A stretch of DNA of 41,683 nt, taken from Gracilinema caldarium (lineage in GTDB: Bacteria > Spirochaetota > Spirochaetia > Treponematales > Breznakiellaceae). Below the pieces are notes generated by a model, which was not told the origin of the DNA, did not search any database, and saw nothing but the letters and a program-made list of their open reading frames with translations. The stretch is taken from the NCBI RefSeq assembly GCF_029265695.1, contig NZ_JAJUHW010000027.1, forward strand, positions 1 through 41,683, given 5' to 3'. The position numbers and the translations under genes were made by a program. Shown here piece after piece: positions 15,712 through 23,364 of the stretch (position 1 is its first letter; the number at the start of each line of letters is the position of its first letter).

Positions 15712-16307
15712 AACAGAAGGACAGCATCTCTAAATACCGCACCCTTTTTTTTAGGACTACAGCGATCCTCGGAATAAGTATTTGGCTGAATGCCTGTATA
15801 TCCGCCCCTTACAAGACTTCTCGCATAACAGAACCTGCAAAACCTGCAGCCACAAAGCAGACAGCCAGTGCCTCTCAGGCGTCGAAGGGGCAGCAAAAAC
15901 CAGACACAGGCCTTAAAGACCCGGCTTTTAAAAAACTCAAGCCAGAGGTGCTCGTCTACCTAGAAAAACTAGGCGATGCATTCTCGGCGAGAGACAAGGA
16001 CTACATCCTAGCCCAAGCGGAGCCCTATTACCGCCAAACCTATTCGAAATTGTATGAAACGGGTGAATACCTGGCCATGCTGTATCGAATTGGCCCCTAC
16101 AGTACCGAATCCGGCTATGGCGAAACTAAAAGACCCATACTCAATCTGAATGATATTTTAGGGATCACCTATACTGGTTGGGATGAATTAGGCCCTGTCA
16201 TTGAAGTTCGAGCAAAGATTCTTTTTAAGAACGGTAAATCAGAACCATGCAGGCTTATTTTAATTTGGAGAGCCGGGGACATTAAAATAAAGGGCTTTGA
16301 ACCCTAA
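15690..16307 (+). CDS. Putative lipoprotein
   Basis: A 205-residue protein with a charged N-terminus, a hydrophobic segment (about residues 18-33) and the lipobox LNAC, predicting lipidation at Cys36 and export. A Lys/Ala/Thr/Gln-rich linker follows, then a folded domain (about residues 80-205) with LVYLEKLGDAFSARDKDYIL and a beta-rich end (DELGPVIEVRAKILF). The domain resembles small NTF2-like or lipocalin-sized folds in shape only. The start at 15690 has AGGAAGG eight bases upstream; an ATG at 15708 overlaps the methyltransferase stop as ATGA and would still keep the signal peptide. Function unknown. Confidence 0.72.
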   Translation: MLYTLKMKQKDSISKYRTLFFRTTAILGISIWLNACISAPYKTSRITEPAKPAATKQTASASQASKGQQKPDTGLKDPAFKKLKPEVLVYLEKLGDAFSARDKDYILAQAEPYYRQTYSKLYETGEYLAMLYRIGPYSTESGYGETKRPILNLNDILGITYTGWDELGPVIEVRAKILFKNGKSEPCRLILIWRAGDIKIKGFEP

Positions 16308-16320
16308 TAGGGGTACCAAA

Positions 16321-16357
16321 TAAAAAAGCTGTCCTGCACCGCAGTGCTAGACAGCTT
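16321..16357 (-). terminator. Rho-independent terminator after rpmE
   Basis: On the minus strand an AAGCTGTC arm and a GACAGCTT arm (16357-16350 and 16333-16326) enclose an inner GCAC/GTGC stem, and the 3' arm runs into T6. On the plus strand no T-run follows, so it acts on the rho-rpmE transcript. Confidence 0.85.
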
Positions 16358-16414
16358 AAAGCTACAGTCTTGTGGCAGCCCTTGCATTGCCAGTTTGCCG
16401 CCAAAGGTTGCCGC

Positions 16415-16618
16415 TTATTCCTTGATGTTGAACTTCTTCCGGAACCGTTCGATACGTCCGGCAGTATCAACCAGCTTCTGCTTGCCCGTAAAGAAAGGAT
16501 GGCATGCAGAGCAGATTTCCACATGAATATCCTTTACAGTAGAACGGGTTTCGATAACATTTCCGCAAGCACAGGTGATTTTTGTCAACTCATACTTGGG
16601 GTGCAGACCCTCTTTCAT
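16415..16618 (-). CDS. rpmE: 50S ribosomal protein L31, zinc form
   Basis: A 67-residue L31 of the large ribosomal subunit. It keeps the zinc cysteines, CAC near residue 16 and CSAC near residue 36 (the C+ form rather than the zinc-free YkgM-like paralogue), with the family sequence [24 protein letters not shown]. The ATG follows a GGAGG site in the 23-base gap after rho, so the two genes are co-transcribed, an arrangement known in many bacteria. The gene is followed by a strong terminator. Confidence 0.97.
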   Translation of the reverse strand: MKEGLHPKYELTKITCACGNVIETRSTVKDIHVEICSACHPFFTGKQKLVDTAGRIERFRKKFNIKE

Positions 16619-16641
16619 CTATGTGTCCTCCAAAAGTAATG

Positions 16642-18471
16642 CTAATCCATTGCTGCGGAGCCTGTATTCATGGACCGCAGGAACGCTTCATTATTCTTAC
16701 TTTTCTTCATCCTGTCAATAAGGAGCTCGATGATTTCTATATCATCCATAGGGTTAATAACCTTACGGAGAACCCAAATTTTCTGAAGCTCCTCTTCGGT
16801 GAGCAGCAGTTCTTCCTTACGGGTACCGGACTTTTTAATATTGATGGCGGGGAAAAGCCTCCGATCGGAGATGCGCCGATCCAGGTTAATTTCCATATTG
16901 CCGGTTCCCTTGAATTCCTCGAAAATAACCTCATCCATGCGGCTGCCCGTTTCGACAAGGGCCGTCGAAATGATGGTAAGACTCCCACCCTCTTCGATGT
17001 TCCGGGCCGCGCCAAAAAACCGCTTTGGCTTGTGAAGGGCGTTGGAATCCACGCCACCAGATAGTATCTTGCCCGAAGTTGGCACCGTCTGGTTATAGGC
17101 CCGGGCAAGCCTTGTGATGGAATCCAGGAGTATAACTACGTCCTTCTTGTGTTCCACAAGCCGTTTTGCCTTTTCAAGTACCATTTCCGCAACCTGAACA
17201 TGGCGGGTTGCCTGTTCATCAAAGGTTGATGAAATAACTTCCGCCCGGACGGTCCGTTCCATGTCGGTTACTTCCTCAGGCCGTTCATCAATTAAGAGGA
17301 CTATGAGGTACACTTCCGGATGATTTTTCGTGATTGCATTTGCAATCTTCTGCATCATAATCGTCTTTCCGGTCCGGGGAGGCGCTACAATGAGGGCCCG
17401 CTGCCCCTTGCCGATAGGACAGAACAGGTTAATGATACGGGTAGATATTTCTTCCGTTACGGTTTCCAGGTTCAGTTTTTCGTTGGGATACAGGGGCGTC
17501 AGGTTATCAAAGGGAATACGGCTCTGCGCCACCGAAGGATCATCATAGTTAACCGTCTCCACCCGAAGCATGGCAAAGAACCGCTCTCCCTCTTTGGGAC
17601 TGCGGATTTGACCGTAAACGGTATCACCGGTTTTCAGAGCAAAGAGCCGAATCTGACTCGGACTGATGTAAATATCATCCGGCCCAGGGAGATAGGAATT
17701 CTGAGGGCTCCGAAGGAAGCCGTAGCCGTCGGGAAGAATTTCTAGGGAGCCATAGGCGTAGATAATACCGCCCCGTTCGGTATGGGATTTCAGAATCGAG
17801 AAGATGATTTCCTGTTTTTTCAGGGTAACCATGTCTTCGTGGGACATGCCATAGAAATTGGCCAGTTCCCGAAGATCCTTCATGTTTAAGCGAGTAAGTT
17901 CGTTAATAGAAAGCCGCGGTTTTCCGTTATCCTGGTCATTCCGCGGTTCAGGACGGCCGTAAATATCCGGCATAACGACGCTCGGCCGTGCGAGGGGCTG
18001 AAAAGAAGCTTCAGAACGCGAATTGTAGCTTTCCTGACTGTTATGACTTCTGTCGTAGGTTTTTCGGCCCCGAACTCTGGGAGTGTAAGACTGTGTAAGT
18101 GTCGGTTCAGCTTCTCCTGGAACTTGTTCTTGTGGTACAGTTTCGGCAATTTCAGAAGGCTGGGATAACTTCTCCGTTGTCAGATCCCCCTCAAACGACT
18201 GTTCTTGTACCTCGTTTTCTGAGGGTTCTTTCATAATCGGCTCTGTTATCTCTGGACGCTTTCGCGGGCGGGTTCTTATAATAACTGTTTTTTCGGGGCT
18301 TTCATTTGGTCCTTCATTGATTTGATCTGTTTCAGATACATCAGCCTTTGTTGCTTCAGCTGTTTCAGTAATTAAGCTAGAGTCCAATTCCAATTCAGCC
18401 TGGTTTGGTTGACCTTCTTCTTGGTTCTCTTCTTGGGACGTCACGGTTCTTCGCTTTCTGATGATTGCCAT
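16642..18471 (-). CDS. rho: Transcription termination factor Rho with long N-terminal extension
   Basis: Rho is the hexameric RNA-dependent ATPase that ends transcription at rut sites. The core is complete: Rho N-terminal helical domain from about residue 187 ([17 protein letters not shown]), the RNA-binding OB fold ([20 protein letters not shown]), Walker A APPRTGKT (363-370), Walker [11 protein letters not shown] and the Q/R-loop region. At 609 residues it is about 190 longer than E. coli Rho. Residues 1-185 are extra: low-complexity, rich in Glu, Pro, Ser and Gln with short basic patches ([24 protein letters not shown]). Such insertions occur in other Rho proteins and may add RNA contacts. 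It heads the rho-rpmE operon. Confidence 0.97.
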   Translation of the reverse strand: MAIIRKRRTVTSQEENQEEGQPNQAELELDSSLITETAEATKADVSETDQINEGPNESPEKTVIIRTRPRKRPEITEPIMKEPSENEVQEQSFEGDLTTEKLSQPSEIAETVPQEQVPGEAEPTLTQSYTPRVRGRKTYDRSHNSQESYNSRSEASFQPLARPSVVMPDIYGRPEPRNDQDNGKPRLSINELTRLNMKDLRELANFYGMSHEDMVTLKKQEIIFSILKSHTERGGIIYAYGSLEILPDGYGFLRSPQNSYLPGPDDIYISPSQIRLFALKTGDTVYGQIRSPKEGERFFAMLRVETVNYDDPSVAQSRIPFDNLTPLYPNEKLNLETVTEEISTRIINLFCPIGKGQRALIVAPPRTGKTIMMQKIANAITKNHPEVYLIVLLIDERPEEVTDMERTVRAEVISSTFDEQATRHVQVAEMVLEKAKRLVEHKKDVVILLDSITRLARAYNQTVPTSGKILSGGVDSNALHKPKRFFGAARNIEEGGSLTIISTALVETGSRMDEVIFEEFKGTGNMEINLDRRISDRRLFPAINIKKSGTRKEELLLTEEELQKIWVLRKVINPMDDIEIIELLIDRMKKSKNNEAFLRSMNTGSAAMD

Positions 18472-18609
18472 TAATGCTCTCCGTTATTTCAAATACCGTT
18501 TCTACAAGGTATTGTAGGACGGGAAAATGGTTTATTATTTGATAGGTTATACCGATAAGCCAAAAATAAAATCCTGTACGATTATTTATAAACTGGAAGG
18601 CGTACTGAT

Positions 18610-18638
18610 ACTATAATAACACTTTCCTGCTCTGTCAA
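18610..18638 (-). promoter_or_regulatory. rho-rpmE promoter
   Basis: TTGACA (18638-18633), exactly 17 bases, and TATAGT (18615-18610) on the minus strand. This gives a leader of about 130 bases before the rho ATG, long enough for the autoregulation that rho genes often show. No other gene fits in the leader (18472-18609). Confidence 0.85.
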
Positions 18639-18642
18639 GAAC

Positions 18643-18689
18643 TGGACAACTAGCAGATGGTTGTTTAACAGACATGGACAACTAGCAGA
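18643..18689. repeat. 15-bp direct repeat upstream of the rho promoter
   Basis: TGGACAACTAGCAGA occurs at 18643-18657 and again at 18675-18689, a 32-base period. The first copy is four bases from the rho -35; the second touches the cinA stop. Three helical turns apart, they could be paired binding sites. Confidence 0.9.
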
Positions 18690-18690
18690 G

Positions 18691-19173
18691 TCAGCGGCCT
18701 TCGATATTCTGGAGCAGGAACTTAAGAGCTTCCATAGCCCCCTTGCTTCGTATCTCCTGCCGATCTCCTTGAAACTGGTATTTGTGGCTTATGGGGGAAA
18801 GATTATGCCGAGCGAAGCTGATCCATACGGTTCCCACAGGGGTTCCGAATTCATCTGAATCGGGACCTGCAATCCCGGTAATGGCCAACGCAATATTCGC
18901 AGAGCTGTGTTCGAGTGCTCCCGCAGACATGGCTTCTGCAATTTCTTGGCTTACTGGGCCAAAACGCTGTATTAAAAGCGGATCTATACCCAGCATCTTT
19001 TCTTTCGCCGCATTTTGATAGCAGACAAAGGATCCCCAAAAGACACTCGAGATACCAGGAATCGCAGCCAAAGTATCAGAAATTAAGCCTGCAGTACAGG
19101 ACTCTGCACATACAAGGGTTAACTTCTCTTTTTTAAGGGCGGAAAATATTTGTTCTGCTAAAGTATGTCTCAT
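18691..19173 (-). CDS. CinA C-terminal domain, NMN amidohydrolase (PncC-type)
   Basis: A 160-residue stand-alone CinA C-terminal domain. These enzymes deamidate nicotinamide mononucleotide to nicotinate mononucleotide in pyridine-nucleotide recycling. The signature AESCTAGLISDTL holds the catalytic serine and cysteine, followed by GSFVCYQNAAKE and AITGIAGPDSDEFGTPVGTVWI. The MoCF-like N-terminal half of full CinA is absent, as in E. coli PncC. The ATG overlaps the bactofilin stop (ATGA), so it is the last gene of the operon that starts with HU. Confidence 0.9.
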   Translation of the reverse strand: MRHTLAEQIFSALKKEKLTLVCAESCTAGLISDTLAAIPGISSVFWGSFVCYQNAAKEKMLGIDPLLIQRFGPVSQEIAEAMSAGALEHSSANIALAITGIAGPDSDEFGTPVGTVWISFARHNLSPISHKYQFQGDRQEIRSKGAMEALKFLLQNIEGR

Positions 19174-19631
19174 ACTTGTGCTGAGGCTCGGCGCAGTTCA
19201 GCTTTAATTTCTTCCGTAGGGCGTGAGAATATTTCGATATAATCTTCTTTATCGGTCATGCTGCACTGGCCTTCGAAAACTACACCATCGGCTATCCTCA
19301 GGCGATTGGCGGTAACATCTCCCTGGACTACCGATCCAGGCAGCATGTCAACCTTATCAACCGCCATAATCGTCCCCCGCACCGTACCTTCTACGGTCAG
19401 AGACACTACAGAAAGATGGTCCACTTCGACCAGCGCGCCCTTATCGACTATAAGGGACCCCTGGCCTTCTATGGTGCCCTTAAAAACACCTTTTATACAA
19501 AGGGTATCTTTAAATTTAAGGAAACCACTGTATCGTGTTTCTTTGCCAAAGGTTGTTATTGGATTTTCAGCTTGTCCATCGGTCCCAATGGATCTTTTTT
19601 TTGCATCATTCTTTACCGTGTTTTTAATCAT
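19170..19631 (-). CDS. Bactofilin-type polymer-forming protein
   Basis: A 153-residue bactofilin (CcmA/DUF583). Residues about 40-125 form the characteristic right-handed beta-helix, visible as hydrophobic/glycine periodicity in LCIKGVFKGTIEG, LIVDKGALVEVDHL, LTVEGTVRGTI and VVQGDVTANRLRI. Bactofilins polymerise without nucleotides and organise cell-wall remodelling and cell shape, including helical pitch in other bacteria. The flanking N- and C-terminal tails are short and polar; no membrane segment is seen. It lies between a TPR protein and cinA in a tight operon, which does not itself specify a role; cell shape is the likely one in a spirochaete. Confidence 0.87.
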   Translation of the reverse strand: MIKNTVKNDAKKRSIGTDGQAENPITTFGKETRYSGFLKFKDTLCIKGVFKGTIEGQGSLIVDKGALVEVDHLSVVSLTVEGTVRGTIMAVDKVDMLPGSVVQGDVTANRLRIADGVVFEGQCSMTDKEDYIEIFSRPTEEIKAELRRASAQV

Positions 19632-19642
19632 GCTGTTAACAC

Positions 19643-19864
19643 CTATTTTGTTGTCATCACAAATACCCCATCCCAGTCTTCCGGAGGAGGGTTTTCGATA
19701 TAATGCTTACACCGTAAATAATACACTTTAGACGGGCCATCATTGGGATCGACTCTTAAAGCATCGGAGAAATACTGAAGGGCCTTGGAAAATTCCATTA
19801 ATTTATAATTACGTCTGCCCTCTGCAAAAAGCTCCAACACCTTTTTTTTATTTTCATCAATCAT
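19643..19864 (-). CDS. Small TPR-like protein resembling cyclase C-terminal tails
   Basis: A 73-residue protein with one to two TPR-like helices (LFAEGRRNYKLMEFSKALQYFSDAL) followed by DPNDGPSKVYYLRCKHYI and a C-terminal PPPEDWDGVFVMTTK. That ending (DGPS, Arg-Cys, PP..DWDGV) is the one I associate with the C-terminal TPR tail of many bacterial adenylate/guanylate cyclases, including spirochaete ones, but here no cyclase domain is attached. The start follows AGGAGG with seven-base spacing. The neighbours are a response regulator and a bactofilin, all co-directional with 11-21 base gaps. It may be an adaptor; no function is proven. Confidence 0.8.
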   Translation of the reverse strand: MIDENKKKVLELFAEGRRNYKLMEFSKALQYFSDALRVDPNDGPSKVYYLRCKHYIENPPPEDWDGVFVMTTK

Positions 19865-19885
19865 GATGCCTCCTGTCTCATAGTC

Positions 19886-20611
19886 CTACTCTTGGTGCAG
19901 ACTCTTTCTAAATTGACTTTGGAGTGTTTTAAGTTCTATTTCATGCTGCTTAATTTTCTCTTTTTCCTTTTCAGCCCGTTCAATTTTTGCATCCATTTCG
20001 GCCATGTGATGCTTTAAGGCTTGAGAACTTGTTTTGATGAGCTCAACCATTTTGGAAACCTTTTCAGGATCAACAGGTTTTCCTTCAGCGATCTGAATTT
20101 GATTAACAGCGTTCTCTATTCCCTTCACAGAGGCGGCACAGGCTTCCAGGAAGCTTTTCATTTCACGGTTAATTTCTTCAGTGATTACTAGCTGATGTTC
20201 TCTGGTTGCAATCTGAGAAAATAGTTCCCGGTTCCGCAAAACGGCTCTAATGCGAGCAAGGACTTCGGAAAAATTATAGGGCTTTGTGATATAGTCATCC
20301 ACACCAAGCTCAAAACCTTCCACCTTGTCTTTTACATCGTCCATGGCGGAGAACATAATAATCGGTATATCCTTATATGCCTGGTAATCTGGATTGTTTT
20401 TGAGCGTCTTGGTAACTTCCCAGCCGGACATCTTCGGCATTATGTTATCAAGAATAATGAGATCAGGGTTAAATTTGCGAACCCTGTCCAAGGCTTCCAA
20501 GCCGTTTTCAGCTTTTTCCACATGAAAGCCGAGTTTTGAAAGCATAACATCAAAAAACTCGAGATTTATCTGTTCATCATCTACAATCAATATTTTCTTT
20601 CGTACGTCCAT
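19886..20611 (-). CDS. Response regulator with coiled-coil output
   Basis: A 241-residue cytoplasmic protein. Residues 1-125 are a receiver domain with the acidic pair Asp11/Asp12, phosphoacceptor Asp55 (LIILDNIMPKMSGW), Ser88 and Lys110 in the ITKPY motif, all intact. Residues 130-241 are entirely helical, with heptad-like charged stretches (AEMDAKIERAEKEKEKIKQHEIEL), and no DNA-binding, GGDEF or enzymatic output domain. It probably signals through a partner. It sits 17 bases after lnt and 21 before the TPR gene. No cognate histidine kinase is in the window. Confidence 0.88.
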   Translation of the reverse strand: MDVRKKILIVDDEQINLEFFDVMLSKLGFHVEKAENGLEALDRVRKFNPDLIILDNIMPKMSGWEVTKTLKNNPDYQAYKDIPIIMFSAMDDVKDKVEGFELGVDDYITKPYNFSEVLARIRAVLRNRELFSQIATREHQLVITEEINREMKSFLEACAASVKGIENAVNQIQIAEGKPVDPEKVSKMVELIKTSSQALKHHMAEMDAKIERAEKEKEKIKQHEIELKTLQSQFRKSLHQE

Positions 20612-20628
20612 ACAAGCTGTTCCATCCT

Positions 20629-22254
20629 TTACTCTTCTTTTATTGTCCTATGACAGGCACGTATTGTCAACCTGACGACTGCTAAAAGCAAACTTAAGCC
20701 TGAGATACTTAAAAAAATCCAGGCAAGAAAATCCCCGTACTTTGTATACCAAGTTGTCTGGGAAAGTAAAGGGATATCCACGGTTAGTTGGACTTCGGTA
20801 AATGCGGGAGCCATGGCTATAATGCGCCCGTTTGGATCAATTGCACAGGTTTGTCCTGAGGCGGTAGATCTTACTACAGAACGACGATTTTCGATAGCCC
20901 TAAATACGGCCATGGTAGCATGCTGCATCTGAGAGGGGAGACTTTTTGACCACGCGTCATTGGTAAGGTTTACAATAAGCTCCGCTCCATTTTGAACAAA
21001 ACGCCTTGAAATATAGCCAAAAGTATCTTCAAAACAGATAGGGGTAGAAAATTTGATGCCATTAGCATCAAATACGGTCACTTCTGTTCCCTTTTTCCAG
21101 AAATGAGTATCTGCGTTGCGCAGGGCTTCGTACATAAATGGCAGTTGTTTTTTATAAGGAAAATGTTCCGTAAAAGGAACAAGATGCATTTTACGGTATA
21201 TTTGCTGTTCTTCTCCCTTTTTAAAAAGAATAGCAGCGTTGTAATCCACCTTATCCCAAATTCCTTCTTCTGTTACTTCCCTTCGGCCGTCATCATTACC
21301 AATCACATAGGGGATATCCTGGGTCGCCAGGAAGTCGAGCAAATCTTTAACCAGCTCATAGGATTCTTGATCGTCTCGGTATGTTTTATGCCAATAAATA
21401 CGTGGTACAAAGGCTGTTTCGGACCAAACCACCAGGTCAGGCTTTTGCTCTTGAGAAACGGCTTCGAGGGAAAGCCGTTTAAGGATGGCGAAATTTTGCC
21501 GGTAAGCGACTATTCCGCCCCGCCAGGGATCCGTATTGTGCTGAATCAATGCAACCCGAGCTTTCGGTGCCTGCTCATAAGACACGGGAGAGATAAATCC
21601 ATAGATAAGGCTTGCGATAAGAGCGCAAAACCAAAGACTCGGTGCAATCCACTCTTTTTTTATAAAGGAAAACCAATATTGTGTCGGATTTTTAATATTA
21701 TAAACTATCCAAGCTGCAAAGTATGTGGATGGGAACACTACCAGAGCTGATACAGCCCAAACCCCAAAAAGTGCGGAAATTTGAATAAGGGGCAACACTT
21801 GCCATTGGGAGTACCCGGTAATTCCATAGGCATAACCGAGAAAACCTTTCGTTCGCAAAAATTCATAGGAAAGCCATAAAAGCCACTGGACTATATAATA
21901 TTTTTTGGGAAACAGTCTTTCGGCAAGTTTAAGGAGGGGAAATAAAATAGCAAAGTAGGTTAAATATATACAGCCAACGATGACCCCGGCCAAAGGATGA
22001 AAGACACTGAGCCAGTAATTAAAAAGGCCATAGGCAGTATATCCATAGAGGGCACCCCAAAAAATCGATGCACCGAGGCCTATTCGCGAAATTGCTATAA
22101 AGACTGGCACATAGGCAACCCATGCTAAAAGAGAAATACCGTTTGTAACGAAAAGGTTTGGAAACGAAAGGGCAAATAAAACCGACGCTAGGAATATATA
22201 CAGAAAAGTAATGACATTATTTTTAAATCCATTCCCGTGGGAAGGCAGCATCAT
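20629..22254 (-). CDS. lnt: Apolipoprotein N-acyltransferase Lnt
   Basis: Lnt adds the third acyl chain to the N-terminal cysteine of lipoproteins in the inner membrane. The 541-residue protein has about six to eight N-terminal transmembrane helices, then a nitrilase-type periplasmic domain (from about residue 230) with catalytic Glu279 (VVWSETAF), Lys355 (YRKMHLVPFTEHFPY) and Cys407 (PICFED), and a last membrane helix before the C-terminus. Length and motifs match functional Lnt. The start ATGATG overlaps the HU stop. Together with the lipobox protein at 15690 this fits an organism that matures lipoproteins fully. Confidence 0.95.
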   Translation of the reverse strand: MMLPSHGNGFKNNVITFLYIFLASVLFALSFPNLFVTNGISLLAWVAYVPVFIAISRIGLGASIFWGALYGYTAYGLFNYWLSVFHPLAGVIVGCIYLTYFAILFPLLKLAERLFPKKYYIVQWLLWLSYEFLRTKGFLGYAYGITGYSQWQVLPLIQISALFGVWAVSALVVFPSTYFAAWIVYNIKNPTQYWFSFIKKEWIAPSLWFCALIASLIYGFISPVSYEQAPKARVALIQHNTDPWRGGIVAYRQNFAILKRLSLEAVSQEQKPDLVVWSETAFVPRIYWHKTYRDDQESYELVKDLLDFLATQDIPYVIGNDDGRREVTEEGIWDKVDYNAAILFKKGEEQQIYRKMHLVPFTEHFPYKKQLPFMYEALRNADTHFWKKGTEVTVFDANGIKFSTPICFEDTFGYISRRFVQNGAELIVNLTNDAWSKSLPSQMQHATMAVFRAIENRRSVVRSTASGQTCAIDPNGRIIAMAPAFTEVQLTVDIPLLSQTTWYTKYGDFLAWIFLSISGLSLLLAVVRLTIRACHRTIKEE

Positions 22255-22589
22255 GTTGCATCCCCACCTGCTCCTGGTTCGGCATTGAGAGAAGTAATAT
22301 CCCAGACACCTTTCTTTAATTCCTTGCCTGGGCGAAAAGCTGCCACACCGTGGGAAGAGACAGAGACGGTCGCTCCTGTTTTTGGGTTCCTTGCCTTTTG
22401 GCGTCCCTTACGTAGACGAATCTCGAAAGTGCCAAACCCGCGCAGTTCCACAACCCGGCCATCCATAAGTCCCTGTTTAATAACTTCCAACACCGTGTCG
22501 ATGACCCCATGGATTTCTTTTTTATCCATGCCAGTTTTTTGATACACTGAATCAATGATGTCGGCTTTTGTCAGCTTTGATCCGGCCAT
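22251..22589 (-). CDS. HU/IHF-family DNA-binding protein
   Basis: A 112-residue histone-like protein. Family sequences are LTKADIIDSVYQKTGM, the beta-arm entry GFGTFEIRLRKGRQKARNPKTG, and VAAFRPGKELK. HU/IHF proteins dimerise and bend DNA. It is slightly longer than usual (about 90-100 residues) because of a polar C-terminal tail (WDITSLNAEPGAGGDA). The ATG follows GGGGGA closely. As the first gene of HU-lnt-regulator-TPR-bactofilin-cinA its transcripts may begin at the rpsT promoter with a partial terminator between. HU and IHF cannot be separated with certainty. Confidence 0.92.
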   Translation of the reverse strand: MAGSKLTKADIIDSVYQKTGMDKKEIHGVIDTVLEVIKQGLMDGRVVELRGFGTFEIRLRKGRQKARNPKTGATVSVSSHGVAAFRPGKELKKGVWDITSLNAEPGAGGDAT

Positions 22590-22607
22590 CTTTCCCCCAG
22601 GTCATCT

Positions 22608-22637
22608 AAAAATTTGTGGCGCCCCCGCAGAGGGAGC
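22608..22637 (-). terminator. Weak attenuator-like hairpin between rpsT and HU
   Basis: Minus strand: GCTCCC (22637-22632), five-base loop, GGGGGC (22626-22621), then a T5 run seven bases later. A second small stem CCATT/AATGG lies just upstream. The separation of stem and T-run makes this weak; it may allow partial read-through into HU. Confidence 0.35.
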
Positions 22638-22669
22638 AGCCATTTTCATGAATGGAGCAGAGAATACGC

Positions 22670-22942
22670 TTATGCAGACTTAAAATTGTTAAACAAAATC
22701 TGCATGCGGGACTTTTTGCGAGCCGCAGCTTTTTTATTGATGATACCCTTCTGAGCAGCGCTGTCAAGCTTCTTGATCATTTCTTTCAAAGAAGCTTCTG
22801 CCTCGACAGTATCCTTTTTCTGAACCGCGGTTACAAATTTCTTTACACTGGTACGAACAGCGCTTTTTACCGCCTTATTGCGAATTCTGCGCTCTTCACT
22901 TTGCCGATGCCTTTTTTCGGCTGAAGACTGCTTTGTTGCCAA
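22670..22942 (-). CDS. rpsT: 30S ribosomal protein S20
   Basis: A 90-residue basic, helical protein of the small subunit, recognised by SSAEKRHRQSEERRIRNKAVKS near the start and GIINKKAAARKKSRM near the end. The start codon is TTG at 22942, with a G5 run seven bases upstream serving as the binding site. The E. coli rpsT gene also uses UUG, where it is part of autogenous control by S20, so the choice is likely meaningful. The leader is about 165 bases and contains three hairpins (22966-23093), two with perfect 15-16 base-pair stems, which is far more structure than a plain leader needs. Confidence 0.96.
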   Translation of the reverse strand: MATKQSSAEKRHRQSEERRIRNKAVKSAVRTSVKKFVTAVQKKDTVEAEASLKEMIKKLDSAAQKGIINKKAAARKKSRMQILFNNFKSA

Positions 22943-22965
22943 AGGAAAACCCCCACTAATCTGAG

Positions 22966-22998
22966 GCTCTTTTAAAACTCAGAGAGTTTTAAAAGAGC
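22966..22998. repeat. Perfect 15-bp inverted repeat in the rpsT leader
   Basis: GCTCTTTTAAAACTC (22966-22980) pairs with its complement at 22984-22998 across an AGA loop. It lies 24 bases before the rpsT start codon. It has no T-run on either side, so it is not a standard terminator. Confidence 0.93.
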
Positions 22999-23025
22999 TA
23001 CCTTAAAAATCCGCGATTTGGCGCA

Positions 23026-23054
23026 GCGATTGCGACGCAACCGCAAGCAATCGC
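23026..23054. repeat. GC-rich inverted repeat in the rpsT leader
   Basis: GCGATTGC (23026-23033) and GCAATCGC (23047-23054) flank a 13-base loop that offers an alternative pairing TTGCG/CGCAA (23030-23034 with 23042-23046). It lies between the two AT-cored palindromes. Confidence 0.85.
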
Positions 23055-23056
23055 AA

Positions 23057-23093
23057 AGCCAATTTTAAAAGTGACCGACTTTTAAAATTGGCT
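23057..23093. repeat. Perfect 16-bp inverted repeat in the rpsT leader
   Basis: AGCCAATTTTAAAAGT (23057-23072) and its complement (23078-23093) around the loop GACCG. It shares the TTTTAAAA core with the repeat at 22966-22998. On the minus strand it begins roughly 15 bases after the predicted transcription start. Confidence 0.93.
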
Positions 23094-23115
23094 CACCTAC
23101 AAATGTTTATCTGAT

Positions 23116-23144
23116 ACCCTATCAAATAAGTTCAATTCTGTCAA
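23116..23144 (-). promoter_or_regulatory. rpsT promoter
   Basis: TTGACA (23144-23139), 17-base spacer and TAGGGT (23121-23116) on the minus strand, immediately after the terminator of the zinc-ribbon gene. The -10 is imperfect, as is common for controlled promoters. Confidence 0.6.
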
Positions 23145-23145
23145 T

Positions 23146-23168
23146 GAAAAAGCCCCGATATCGGGGCC
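23146..23168 (-). terminator. Rho-independent terminator after the zinc-ribbon gene
   Basis: The perfect palindrome GCCCCGATATCGGGGC (23152-23167) is followed on the minus strand by T5. It separates the small gene from rpsT. Confidence 0.92.
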
Positions 23169-23193
23169 TCATGCAGCGACAGCTCATCCAACA

Positions 23194-23364
23194 TTATTTA
23201 AAGTCGGAGGGGCGCCGCTCTACCCGCTTGCACTTTTCGCATTCGGCAACATTTTTAACCTTGCCGTTTTCGAAAAGGGTCTTCATCTTTATTTCGCCAC
23301 CGCAGGAGCAGAAGAATTTCTGGGTTGCGCTGGTGGTACGAGCGTTCTTACTGGCCTGAGCCAT
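23194..23364 (-). CDS. Small zinc-ribbon protein, 56 residues
   Basis: A short gene with good support: ATG at 23364, AAGGAGA at ideal distance, its own promoter region and a strong terminator 26 bases after the stop. The protein begins MAQASKNART and has two cysteine pairs, FFCSCGGEIKMK and ECEKCKRVERR, spaced about 20 residues apart, as in a zinc ribbon. It is basic and resembles small ribosome- or RNA-associated zinc proteins in composition, but I do not recognise a named family. A GCCGG-TTTT-CCGGC hairpin (23379-23392) lies directly before the binding site and could control translation. It neighbours rpsT, which is compatible with a translation-related role. Confidence 0.82.
   Translation of the reverse strand: MAQASKNARTTSATQKFFCSCGGEIKMKTLFENGKVKNVAECEKCKRVERRPSDFK

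Noticed and set aside
21103-21750. Long open frame opposite lnt (215 codons)
   Set aside because: The minus frame encodes Lnt with all catalytic residues; the plus frame has no family signature, binding site or promoter.
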